Program-made: the position numbers and the translations under genes
Assembly: GCA_963831705.1 (NCBI GenBank)
Contig: CAWHRE010000010.1
Coordinates: 2,073,885 to 2,137,884 of the forward strand
Origin: DASQPR01 sp963831705
GTDB lineage: Bacteria > Actinomycetota > Actinomycetes > Mycobacteriales > Micromonosporaceae
Direction of reading: 5' to 3'
Length of the DNA: 64,000 bases
Notes under the pieces: generated by a model
Seen by the model: the letters and a program-made list of their open reading frames with translations, nothing else
Databases searched by the model: none
What the model was told of the DNA's origin: nothing
Shown: piece after piece, positions 34,751-43,661 of the stretch
Numbering within the stretch: the first letter of the stretch is position 1
Layout: each line of letters starts with the position of its first letter

Positions 34751-35911
34751 ATGGACTTGTCTACTCTGGCCCGGCCGTGGCGGCGCCGGGCCCTGACCGT
34801 GAACGTGGCACTCGCCGCCGTCGCGATCGGCGCGTCGTTCTGGGCGTACACGATCGTGTGGGCGGCCGACAGCACTCCGGCGGCCGCGGCCGATGCCCAG
34901 AATCTCGCCCAGGTCGCCACCCGTACGGTGACCGCGACCGTCTCCAGTTCCGGCACGGTGGCGAGCTCAAGCGTGATCACCGCGACGTTCGTGACCACCG
35001 GGACGGTGACCGCGATCTCAGTCGCGCTCGGGCAACACGTGACCAAGGGCCAGACGCTCGCCCGCATCGATGCCACTGCGGCGAACCAGACGCTCCGGTC
35101 GGCACGTGACAATCTGACGTCGGCCGAGGACACGCTGGCAACCGCGAAGTCGGATGCCGATACGTCGGCGATCGATGCGGCCGAGACTCAGGTCGGCAAC
35201 GCGGAGGATGCGGTGACCAGCGCGAAGGCGTCGGTTGACGGTACCGTCCTGACCGCGCCGATCACCGGCACGATCGTCGCGCAGAACGGTGTGGTCGGAT
35301 CCAGCAGCGCGTCGTCGAGTTCCAGCGGCTTCATGGAGATCGCGGACATGACGAAGATGGAGATCGACACGAGTTTTCCAGAGGCCGACGCGACCAAGCT
35401 CACGACCGGAATGCCGGCCGAGGTGACGTGGACCGCGTTGACCGGCGCGACGGCGACCGGAACGGTTGCCTCGATCGATCCGACCGCGACGACGAGCGGT
35501 GACGTCACCACGTACGGCGTGGTCGTGAAGCTGACCAGCCTGCCGGACGGCATCCGGATTGGCCAGAGCGCGACCGCCGTCGTGACCACCGCGTCCGCCG
35601 CGAACGTGCTCGCCGTACCGGCAACCGCGATCACCACCAGCGGTACGAAACACACCGTGACCGCGGTTGTCAACGGCGCGGATGTGGTCACCACCGTGCA
35701 GGTCGGCGTCGTCGGTGACTCGTACACCGAGGTCAAGTCCGGGCTGACCGAGGGCGAGCAGATCGTGTTGCCGGTTGTGCGTACCTCCTCGACCACGGGC
35801 ACGAGAACAACGGACAGCAATCCATTCGGCGGCGGTGCGGGCGGTGGCCCTGGCGGCGGTACTGGTGGCGGCGCGGGTGGCTTCGGCGGCGGAGCGGGTG
35901 GCGGACAATGA
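34751..35911 (+). CDS. HlyD/RND-type membrane-fusion (adaptor) protein
   Basis: A 386-residue protein with an N-terminal membrane anchor (ALTVNVALAAVAIGASFWAY). The biotinyl-lipoyl-like half-motifs are GTVTAISVALGQHVTKGQTLARID and GTVLTAPITGTIVAQNGVVG, flanking a short coiled coil (TLRSARDNLTSAEDTLA). Beta-barrel and membrane-proximal domains follow. The C-terminus is a Gly-rich low-complexity tail (about 30 residues). Such adaptors link an inner-membrane exporter, usually a MacB-type ABC transporter, to the cell envelope. No ATPase or permease follows here; the next gene overlaps it by 4 bases and a terminator follows. The start at 34751 removes a non-conserved N-terminal extension. Confidence 0.8.
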   Translation: MDLSTLARPWRRRALTVNVALAAVAIGASFWAYTIVWAADSTPAAAADAQNLAQVATRTVTATVSSSGTVASSSVITATFVTTGTVTAISVALGQHVTKGQTLARIDATAANQTLRSARDNLTSAEDTLATAKSDADTSAIDAAETQVGNAEDAVTSAKASVDGTVLTAPITGTIVAQNGVVGSSSASSSSSGFMEIADMTKMEIDTSFPEADATKLTTGMPAEVTWTALTGATATGTVASIDPTATTSGDVTTYGVVVKLTSLPDGIRIGQSATAVVTTASAANVLAVPATAITTSGTKHTVTAVVNGADVVTTVQVGVVGDSYTEVKSGLTEGEQIVLPVVRTSSTTGTRTTDSNPFGGGAGGGPGGGTGGGAGGFGGGAGGGQ

Positions 35912-36333
35912 GGCACGCATCGAGGGACTGGCGCAATCGCGCCACCGGGCTGTTCGTGGCGGTGGCGATCCTGGCCGTCTCGTTCCTCGGCGGCATTCAG
36001 CTGGAGAAGCACCACAGTGCTACCGCGGCGGCGACCCCGACCGCGTTCGGCACCGGCCAACGTCCGGCGTTCGGCGGAGCGTCCGGTGCACCGACCGCCT
36101 CGACCGCCCCGGCGACGAGCACCGGCACGGTCACGCTGGTGGACGGCTCAACGATCTACGTGCAGCTTTCCGACGGCAGCGTCCTGACCGTCAAGACGAC
36201 ATCCGCGACGGCGGTCACTACGGTCGGCTCGACGTCGGTGAGCTCTCTGAAGGCCGGACAGCACATCACGGTGACCGGTTCGACGTCCAGCTCCGGCGAG
36301 CTCACCGCGACAACGGTGACCGGCGGCTCGTAG
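35908..36333 (+). CDS. Small exported beta-domain protein coupled to the adaptor
   Basis: 141 residues. One N-terminal hydrophobic helix (TGLFVAVAILAVSFLGG) anchors or exports it. A Thr/Ala/Gly linker is followed by a beta domain of about 75 residues: GTVTLVDGSTIYVQLSDGS, TVKTTSATAVTTVG, LKAGQHITVTGS, similar to DUF5666 proteins. Its ATG overlaps the adaptor stop (ATGA). Function unknown; it probably works with the adaptor at the outer face of the membrane. Confidence 0.65.
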   Translation: MRHASRDWRNRATGLFVAVAILAVSFLGGIQLEKHHSATAAATPTAFGTGQRPAFGGASGAPTASTAPATSTGTVTLVDGSTIYVQLSDGSVLTVKTTSATAVTTVGSTSVSSLKAGQHITVTGSTSSSGELTATTVTGGS

Positions 36334-36348
36334 GACCGGCCGGAAGCC

Positions 36349-36382
36349 GCGTGGCGGCTGCGAAATGCCACAGCCGCCACGC
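36349..36382. terminator. Bidirectional hairpin terminator between convergent genes
   Basis: GCGTGGCGGCTG (36349-36360) pairs perfectly with CAGCCGCCACGC (36371-36382) around a 10-base loop. It is centred between the adaptor operon and the convergent secreted protein. Confidence 0.7.
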
Positions 36383-36395
36383 GATCCGCATACCT

Positions 36396-38498
36396 CTACT
36401 GACCCGTGCCCGGCTGCAACACGATGTTGACCGTCGCGCCGGCCTTGGAAACGTAGACCACCTGCGCTTGCGCCTCGGTCGGTCCGCCGTACCAGCCGTC
36501 GTACGTGCCGGACAGGTCCTGGAACCAGTATTCGATCCGAACGTTCTGCTTGCCGATTGCCGGAAGTGAGAACGACCCGTCCGGGTTCGACCACGTGAAG
36601 CCCATGGTGTCGCCGGTCTTCGCGTTGTAGATCGCGATCATGCCGGCCTGCCCGAGCGGTGTGCCATCCGACTTCGACACGGTGCCGGTGACATGCGGTC
36701 CGGCGCTCATCGCGACGTTGTATGTGGCCGTCGCGCCCGACGTGATCTGGACGGTGGTCGCCGCGTACCGGTTGCCAACGCCGCCGGACCACTGCGACGC
36801 GTAACCGTTCGCGTTCGTGAAGATCGGCCACTGGTACGGGCCGAGGTTCGTCAGGGTGTAGCGGCCGCTCGCGTCGGTGGCGACGATGTCACCAGCTGCG
36901 CCCGACCCGGCCGAGAACGTGTTCCGTCCGACGCCCGCGCTCTTGATGGGCAAACCGGTCGCCTTGTCGGTCACCGTACCGGTTAGCGATCCGGCCTGAT
37001 CCATCTGGATGTTGCCGATCGTGACGGTCTTTCCGGCGGTCGCCTTGATGACGAGAGCGTTCTGCTCCATGCCGGTACCGTGACCGTCGGCACCGACCCA
37101 CTGGTCGCCGTACGCGCTTTGGTAGGGCGCGGTGACGAACAGCGAGTCCGAGTAGCCGGGCGCCAGCGGCCCGATGGTGATCGCTCCGGTGTCATCGCTG
37201 CAGCTTCCGCCGCCGTCCGGCCAGACCGTGTAACCCGGGACGAACGCGAGCACGCACGCACCCGCGACCGGCGCACCGGTGGTCGAGTCGACGATCGTCG
37301 TCTTCACCAGCGTGCCGGGCTGGAACGACTCCTGGAACGCGACGTTCTGACCGGCCACCACCGCGACGTGCTGCGGTGCCGCCCAGATGTATTTCGGGTT
37401 CGTCGCGGTGACCTGGATCTGCTCGTTGCCCTGGCGGACGTTGGGCACCACCGCGGTGCCGTTCTTCGTGCAGACGTACTGGCTGTCGACATAGACGCAG
37501 AAGGCCTTGACGGCGACCCCGGTCTTCGCATTCACGCCGGTCACGGTGACCGTGCCGGTACCGAGTTCGGAGTCGTCGACCTCGGTGTCATGCTCGGCGG
37601 TCACGGCGAAGAGCGTCGCGCTTTGCGGGTCCAGCGCGCCGTACGCGAATTGCTGCAGGCCATCCGGGCTCGCGAACTGCACGGTGTACTTCCCGGCGAA
37701 CGTCGGCACCGAGTAGTCACCGTTGTCGTCGGTCGTGCCCTGGGCCGCGGTGTTGCCGGTCAACGGGAAGCTAAGGGTGACCTGGGCACCCGCGACCGGC
37801 TGCCCGTTCGCGTCGGTGTAGCGACCGCTGATCGTGCCGGTCGGCAGGACCGCGTCGTTGACGGTGCGGGTCTGGTCGGCGGTGACCGATACCGGTACCG
37901 CGTCGTTGATGTCGCTGTCGCCGCCGGACCACTGGGTCAGACCATTCGGCAACGCGTACGAGATGTAGTAGCTGGCCGGTGCAAACACCAGCAACGACCA
38001 CGCTCCGCCGTCATCGGTGGTGGTGCTGATGCCGGGGAACGCGTCCGACTGGTCACCGATGCCGACACCGGCGGCCGGCGTTCCGTCGCTGTTGGTGAGA
38101 GTTCCCGTCAGCGTCGCGGTCGCCAGCGCCTGATCGTCGACCGTGGTCGTCCCGCCGGCGGTTACCTCATACGTCTTCCCTTCGCCGAGGTAGACGGCAT
38201 TGCCGGAGTAGAGCGTGAGCCCGGAGAAGTCGAACTCCACGAAGTACGAGCCTGGTTGGATGTCGTCGGCCTCGTAGTCGCCGTTTGCATCGGTGGAGGC
38301 GTACGCGACGGTTGACCAATTGGTGGCGTCCCAGACCTGCACGCTCGCGTTCGTGATTGGCTGGCCGTGGGAGTTGGTGAATTGGCCGACGATGGATCCG
38401 GTCGTGTCGTCGGCTCGTGCTGGGACGGATGCCCCGACTCCGCCGATCAGCGCGGCGACTGCCAACACGCTGATCCGGCGGACGATCCGCTTTCGCAT
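36396..38498 (-). CDS. Secreted protein with repeated carboxypeptidase-regulatory-like (CNA-B/SdrD) domains
   Basis: 700 residues. MRKRIVRRISVLAVAALIGG then VGASVPARA is a signal peptide. The mature protein is a chain of about six to seven beta-sandwich repeats of 80-100 residues, each with a pattern of G-x-(V/I)-T-(D/N)-x-x-G-x-P-(V/I)-x-x-A and a closing Y-x-(V/L)-x-x-(L/I)-x-P-G-x-Y, such as GSIVGQFTNSHGQPITNASV and GTISGRYTDANGQPVAGAQV. No enzyme domain or sortase signal is present. Such domains typically serve as stalks or adhesion modules on the surface. Six Cys occur in the central part. The function is unknown. Confidence 0.75.
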   Translation of the reverse strand: MRKRIVRRISVLAVAALIGGVGASVPARADDTTGSIVGQFTNSHGQPITNASVQVWDATNWSTVAYASTDANGDYEADDIQPGSYFVEFDFSGLTLYSGNAVYLGEGKTYEVTAGGTTTVDDQALATATLTGTLTNSDGTPAAGVGIGDQSDAFPGISTTTDDGGAWSLLVFAPASYYISYALPNGLTQWSGGDSDINDAVPVSVTADQTRTVNDAVLPTGTISGRYTDANGQPVAGAQVTLSFPLTGNTAAQGTTDDNGDYSVPTFAGKYTVQFASPDGLQQFAYGALDPQSATLFAVTAEHDTEVDDSELGTGTVTVTGVNAKTGVAVKAFCVYVDSQYVCTKNGTAVVPNVRQGNEQIQVTATNPKYIWAAPQHVAVVAGQNVAFQESFQPGTLVKTTIVDSTTGAPVAGACVLAFVPGYTVWPDGGGSCSDDTGAITIGPLAPGYSDSLFVTAPYQSAYGDQWVGADGHGTGMEQNALVIKATAGKTVTIGNIQMDQAGSLTGTVTDKATGLPIKSAGVGRNTFSAGSGAAGDIVATDASGRYTLTNLGPYQWPIFTNANGYASQWSGGVGNRYAATTVQITSGATATYNVAMSAGPHVTGTVSKSDGTPLGQAGMIAIYNAKTGDTMGFTWSNPDGSFSLPAIGKQNVRIEYWFQDLSGTYDGWYGGPTEAQAQVVYVSKAGATVNIVLQPGTGQ

Positions 38499-38601
38499 GA
38501 TGCTCCAAACAGTTAGGGGGTAAAGAGCTCGGAATAACCGTGGTGCGCGAAAATGCTAACGGAATTCGTCGATTTCGTGGGGGCACGCTAAAGCCGCATA
38601 A

Positions 38602-38628
38602 TTGCGCGAATATCGCGAGCCGTAGAAT
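38602..38628 (+). promoter_or_regulatory. Candidate promoter of the glycyl-tRNA synthetase gene
   Basis: TTGCGC (38602-38607) and TAGAAT (38623-38628) with a 15-base spacer, about 30 bases before the GTG start. The spacer is short for a sigma-70 promoter. No T-box leader was recognised. Confidence 0.25.
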
Positions 38629-38658
38629 GTGGATCCACGCGGTACTAAGGGGGACGAC

Positions 38659-41641
38659 GTGCTGACGATGCAGGATGCGCTCGCGCGATTGGATGAATAC
38701 TGGATCGCGCAGGGTTGCCTGACGGTGCAGCCGATGAACACCGAGGTCGGAGCGGGCACGCTCAACCCGGCGACGTTCCTGCGCGTACTCGGTCCGGAGC
38801 CGTGGAAGGTCGCGTACGTCGAGCCGTCGGTACGGCCGGATGATGCGCGGTACGGCGAGAACCCCAACCGCATCCGGACGCACACGCAGTACCAGGTCAT
38901 TCTCAAGCCGGAGCCGGGCAACGCGCAGGATCTCTACATCGGCAGCCTGGAGGCGCTCGGAGTCGACGTGCACGCGCACGACATCCGGTTCGTTGAGGAC
39001 AACTGGGCCTCACCCGCGCTCGGCGCCTGGGGTCTTGGCTGGGAGGTCTGGCTCGACGGTTTGGAGATCACCCAGTTCACGTACTTCCAGCAGGCCGGTG
39101 GCGTCAACGTCAAGCCGGTCTCGGTGGAGATCACGTACGGTGTCGAGCGGATCATGATGGCGTTGCAGGGCGTACGCCACTTCAAGGAGATCATGTACGC
39201 GCCGGGCGTGACCTACGGCGAGATCTTCGGTCAGTCCGAGTACGAGATGTCGCGGTACGACCTGGACGACGCCGACATCGACGCGACTCGCAAGTTGCTG
39301 GACGTGTATTTCACCGAAGCCGATCGGATGATCGAACTCGGTCTGCCGGTCCCGGCGTACACCTTTGTCTTGAAGTGCTCGCACGCCTTTAATGTGCTCG
39401 ACGCACGCGGCGCCGTCTCGACCGCCGAGCGCACCGCCGACTTCGCACGCATGCGCAGCGCTGGCCGCCGCAGTGGCCGAATTGTGGATCGAGCGCCGCG
39501 CCGAACTCGGGCATCCGCTCGGCATCGTCGGCGAGCCCGCCCTCGCGCAGATCCTCGGTGAGCTGCCGCGGGCCGGTGCGGCCGAGGCTCGAACCCTGGT
39601 GTTCGAGATCGGTACCGAGGAGATGCCTCCGGCCGAGGCGCGCTCGGCCGCCACTCAGATGCACCGCCTGATGATCGACGCGCTGGCCGGAACCCGGCTC
39701 ACGCATGGTCCCGCCCGCGTTGTCGCCACGCCCCGGCGGCTTGTCGTGACGGTCGACGACGTACCAGCGCGCGAGCAGGATCACGCCCGGTCGGTACGCG
39801 GTCCGAAGGTGTCGGCGGCGTTCACCTCGGACGGCTCGCTGACACCGGCCGCGCAGGGCTTCGCCCGATCGCAGGGTGTCGAGGCGAGCGAGCTCGACCG
39901 GATCGATGTGGCCGGCGTCGAGTACGTCGCGGTGACGCGTGACGAGGTCGGCCGGGATGTCGTCACGGCCCTTGCCGACGTGCTTCCGGCCGTCGTGACC
40001 GGGCTGCGCTCGGCGAAGAACATGCGATGGCTGGAGCCGCAGCTGTCGTTCACGCGGCCGATCCGCTGGTTGACCGCGTTGTGGGGCGACATCGTCGTGC
40101 CGATCACGGTCGGCACGCTGGTCTCCGATCGCGTCACCCGTACACTGCGCAACGACGCTCAGCCAGAAGTGGCGGTCCCGTCCGCGGAGACGCTCCTCGA
40201 GGTGCTCGGGCAAGCCGGCATCATCGCGGACGCCGATGAGCGCCGCATCGCCATCGTCGACAGCGCGATCGCCCTGTCCGCAGCGGTTTCCGGACACGTC
40301 AATGTGGACGAAGATGCCGCGCTGCTCGATCAGATCGCGTACCTGATCGAGTCGCCGACGCCGTTGCTCGGCTCGTTCGCGACGGACTATCTCAAGCTGC
40401 CGGATGCGATCCTCACGACCGTGATGCGCAAGCACCAGCGCTATCTGCCGGTACGCGATGCCGAAGGCTCATTGATGCCGCATTTCGTCTGTATCGCGAA
40501 CGGTGACATCGATCCGGACGTCGTACGGGCCGGCAACGAGTCGGTACTGCGCGCTCGGTACGAGGATGCCGCGTTCTTCTACCGTGCCGACTCGACCGTG
40601 GCACCCAGCGCGATGCGCGAGCGTCTTGCCACGCTCACGTTCGCTGACCGGCTGGGCACGATGTACGACCGGGCCGATCGCATCGGCGCGATCGCGTTGC
40701 GGCTGGCCGAGGCCGTACGGCTGGACGAAGCGGATCGCAAGATCATCGAACGTGCCGCTCCGCTTACGAAATTTGATCTCGGCTCGCAGATGGTGACCGA
40801 GTTGACGAGCCTCGCCGGCGTTATGGCGAAGGAGTACGCGACCGCGGCCGGAGAGCCCGAGGCGGTCGCGCAAGCGCTCTATGACCTGGAGCGCCCGCGT
40901 TCGGCCGGCGACGCGATGCCGGCGACGAACGCGGGTGCGGTCCTATCGCTTGCCGACCGATTGGACTATCTGGCCGGCCTGGCCGCGACGGTCGGTCTGC
41001 CCACCGGAAGCAGCGACCAGTACGCGCTGCGGCGAGCCGCACTCGGTGCGCAGGCAGTGCATCGTGCGGTTCCGGCGCTCTGGTCGTTGTCGCTCGCCGA
41101 TGGCATCGGACTCGCCGCCGAGCTGCAGCCGGTCGAGGTGTCCGACGACGTGCAGATGCGGTTGCGGGAGTTCATGAACGGACGCTTGGAGCAGACGCTC
41201 ACCGAAGAAGGCGTACCGGTGGACCGGATCCGGGCCGTGTTTGTGCACGCGGATCGACCGGCCACCGTGGACGCCACGCTCGCGCAGCTCGACGCGCTGA
41301 TCGGTGACCCCGATTTCCGCGGACTGACCGAGACGATCCAGCGCGCGAGCCGCATCGTGCCGTCCGGCACCGAACCCCGGTACGACGCGGCGAAGTTGCG
41401 CGAGCCGGCCGAGGTACGCCTCGACGAGGTTTTGACGCAGACCCGGGCCGCCGTGCACAACACCGTTGACCTGGTCGCATTTACCGAAGCCACGCGGCCG
41501 TTGACCGCATCGGTCACCGCGTTCTTCGACGATGTCTTTGTGATGGACGACGATCTGGAGCTCCGCGCGGCCCGGCTGGGCCTGCTCGCTTCGGTTGCCG
41601 CGCTGGGTGCGCCGCTCCTCAACTGGGACCAGGTTCGGTAA
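38659..41641 (+). CDS. glyS: Glycyl-tRNA synthetase, alpha and beta subunits fused, with one frame change at the junction
   Basis: The first part is a complete GlyQ-type alpha chain: LARLDEYWIAQGCLTVQP, NTEVGAGTLNPATFLR, RYGENPNRI, DIRFVEDNWASPALGAWGLG, FTYFQQAGG, AFNVLDARGAVSTAER. The alpha C-terminal helix continues, one base out of frame after 39457, as ALAAAVAELWIERRAELGHP, followed without a stop by the beta chain (VFEIGTEEMPPAEA, then MRWLEPQLSFTRPIRWL, MRKHQRYLPV, and an anticodon-binding C-terminus). Deleting one A near 39458 gives a single chain of about 990 residues. It charges tRNA-Gly. GTG 38659 has GGGGGAC upstream. The frame change is most likely a sequence error, otherwise a programmed shift or an inactive copy. 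Confidence 0.85.
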
Positions 41642-41647
41642 ATAGGA

Positions 41648-41686
41648 CGGTGGGCCGGACCGGCTGCTGGGAAGCCCGGCCCACCG
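41648..41686. terminator. Hairpin terminator after glyS
   Basis: CGGTGGGCCGG (41648-41658) pairs with CCGGCCCACCG (41676-41686), 17-base loop, 6 bases after the stop. It also serves the convergent GH30 gene. Confidence 0.65.
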
Positions 41687-41697
41687 CGTTCTACCCC

Positions 41698-43653
41698 CTA
41701 CCGGGCAGCTTCATATGCGCGGATGTCCGCGACACTCCACCAGTTCGGTGCGGCCGTGGTGAGCGTGACCCGGACGTATCGAACCGCCCGGGTGAGTTCA
41801 ACCGTGGTGAACTGGCCAGTGCCGATGCCGTTCGCGACGACCGTCGTCCAGTGAGTTCCGTCGACGCTGACCGTTACCGCGTACCCACGCGGGTAGTCGC
41901 CGGTCGAAGCACCGGTGTCGAACACGACCTGGCGTACCGGCTGGATCCGGCCGAAGTCGACCTGCAGGTACTGTCCGGCGGACTGAGCAGTACCAGAGCT
42001 GTACCGGGTGCTCGCGTCGTCGTCGACGGCGTTCGCCGCGACGTCGCCGGAGCAGCACGGATCGCTCGGACCGTTCGGGTTGCCGGTCGCGGTCCAGCCG
42101 GTCGGGCTCACCGGCCGCAGCTCGGTGCTGCCGGTCGAGCCCCGCCAAACGAACGTGGCGAGCGCGCCGCCGGGCAGCGTGTACGTGAACGCCTGCGTAC
42201 CGTCGCGTACCGCGAAGGTTTGCGGGTTGTCGTTCTCGTTGTGCGCGACCAGCACGGTGCTGCCGTCCGGGTTGCGGAACGCGACGTCCATGACCTGGCC
42301 GTTCCAGCCGGTCGTACCGAATGACGTGCTCGCGATCCGGACCGCGCCCGGCTTCACGAACCGGGCCAGACTCCCGAGCGTGTAGTACTCGGCGTTACGC
42401 GTGACCGTGCCGTCCGGGTTGACGGTCAGCACCGCCGTACACGTCGAACAGCCGCCGACGTGCGGGCCGCCGCTCGGGTCGAGTGCGATGTTCCAGTTGA
42501 TCACGGTCTCGGCCCAGTTCCGGGTAGCTCCGATGATCAGGTTGCGAGCGTGCCACTTGACCGTGTCGGAGAACGTATTCGCCGGATCACTCGACTGGCT
42601 GCCCGAGCACTCGGTGAAGTCGATGTCCTTCGTCGGGTACGCGTTGTGCAGCGCGGTCATCGCGCTCGGATCACCGTAGTAGCAGTGGTACGCAGTGCCG
42701 GCGACGTAACGAGCAGCGCTGGAATCGAGGATCTGCTGCGGGTAGTCGTTGATGTCGGCGGTCTCGTCCGGCGGCGTGGACGCCTGGTCGTTCGGGTGTT
42801 CCGTCCAGTTGTGGTCGTACGCGAAGATCTTCGTGCTCAGCCCGTACGCGCGAAGCATCGGTCCGAGCGCGTCGATCACCTTCTCCTCCTGCCACGACGG
42901 CATGTCGGTGCCGGGGTACCCGGCCGGCGCCCGGTTTTGCGGCTCGTTCTGCACGGTGATCGCGTCGACTCGTACGCCGTTCGCCCGATAGGCCTGAACG
43001 AACTTCAACAGATATGCGGCGTACGCGCGGTAGATGCGTGGATCGTCGATCAGCCGCCCGCCGATCAGGCTGCCGCCGGTCTTCATCCATGCGGGTGGGC
43101 TCCACGGCGTCGCGATGATCTGCAGGCTCGGATTGATCCGCTCGGCCTGCCGAAGCAGCGGGAGGATCTGGGCCTGGTCGTGCGCGATGCTGAAGTGCGT
43201 GAGGTTGTAGTCGGTCTGACCGGCCGGCAGATCGTCGTACGTGTACGCGGCGGTGGTCACGAAGTCCGACGCGCCGATCGGCTGCCGCAGGTAGTCCAGC
43301 CCGTCGCCGGTGGTCGGCGAGAACAGGTCGGTCATCGCCGCGGTACGGGCCTGTGGACTCAGCGTGTAGAGCACCGACGCGGACGAGTCGGTGATCGCGG
43401 CGCCGAATCCTTGCATGGTCTGGAATGTGCGCCCGGGATCTACGACCACGGTTGGATCGGTGGTAGGCGCGTCGCTGAACGCCACCGTGCCGAGGTCGGC
43501 CATCTTGTCCGTACCGTCGGGCGTGGTGATCCACACGTGCGCGGTGGTCGGCGCCGGTGGATGACCGTAGTTGGCCGAGGCCGCACCGGGTCCGGCCAGC
43601 GTCGCGGCGACCAGCACTCCGGCGGTGACCAGAGCTTTCGTACGTTTACGCAT
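41698..43653 (-). CDS. Secreted GH30 glycoside hydrolase with C-terminal F5/8 (CBM32-like) domain
   Basis: 651 residues. MRKRTKALVTAGVLVAATLA starts a signal peptide (cut after GAASA). The GH30 barrel (about 60-505) has FQTMQGFGAAITDSSA, PIGASDF, IIATPWSPPAWMKTGG, the acid/base Glu237 in TVQNEPQ and the nucleophile Glu348 in DFTECSGS. The last 130 residues (SPTGWTATGNPNGPSD..., YLQVDFGRIQPVRQVVFDTG) form a discoidin/CBM32 carbohydrate-binding domain. The likely substrates are beta-1,6- or related glucans or glucosylceramides. GAGGAGAG precedes the ATG. It lies 8 bases downstream of a second GH30 gene in the same operon. Confidence 0.9.
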   Translation of the reverse strand: MRKRTKALVTAGVLVAATLAGPGAASANYGHPPAPTTAHVWITTPDGTDKMADLGTVAFSDAPTTDPTVVVDPGRTFQTMQGFGAAITDSSASVLYTLSPQARTAAMTDLFSPTTGDGLDYLRQPIGASDFVTTAAYTYDDLPAGQTDYNLTHFSIAHDQAQILPLLRQAERINPSLQIIATPWSPPAWMKTGGSLIGGRLIDDPRIYRAYAAYLLKFVQAYRANGVRVDAITVQNEPQNRAPAGYPGTDMPSWQEEKVIDALGPMLRAYGLSTKIFAYDHNWTEHPNDQASTPPDETADINDYPQQILDSSAARYVAGTAYHCYYGDPSAMTALHNAYPTKDIDFTECSGSQSSDPANTFSDTVKWHARNLIIGATRNWAETVINWNIALDPSGGPHVGGCSTCTAVLTVNPDGTVTRNAEYYTLGSLARFVKPGAVRIASTSFGTTGWNGQVMDVAFRNPDGSTVLVAHNENDNPQTFAVRDGTQAFTYTLPGGALATFVWRGSTGSTELRPVSPTGWTATGNPNGPSDPCCSGDVAANAVDDDASTRYSSGTAQSAGQYLQVDFGRIQPVRQVVFDTGASTGDYPRGYAVTVSVDGTHWTTVVANGIGTGQFTTVELTRAVRYVRVTLTTAAPNWWSVADIRAYEAAR

Positions 43654-43661
43654 TACTCTCC

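Noticed and set aside
38499..38658. T-box riboswitch before the glycyl-tRNA synthetase
   Set aside because: No T-box sequence or specifier stem was recognisable; the leader is short.
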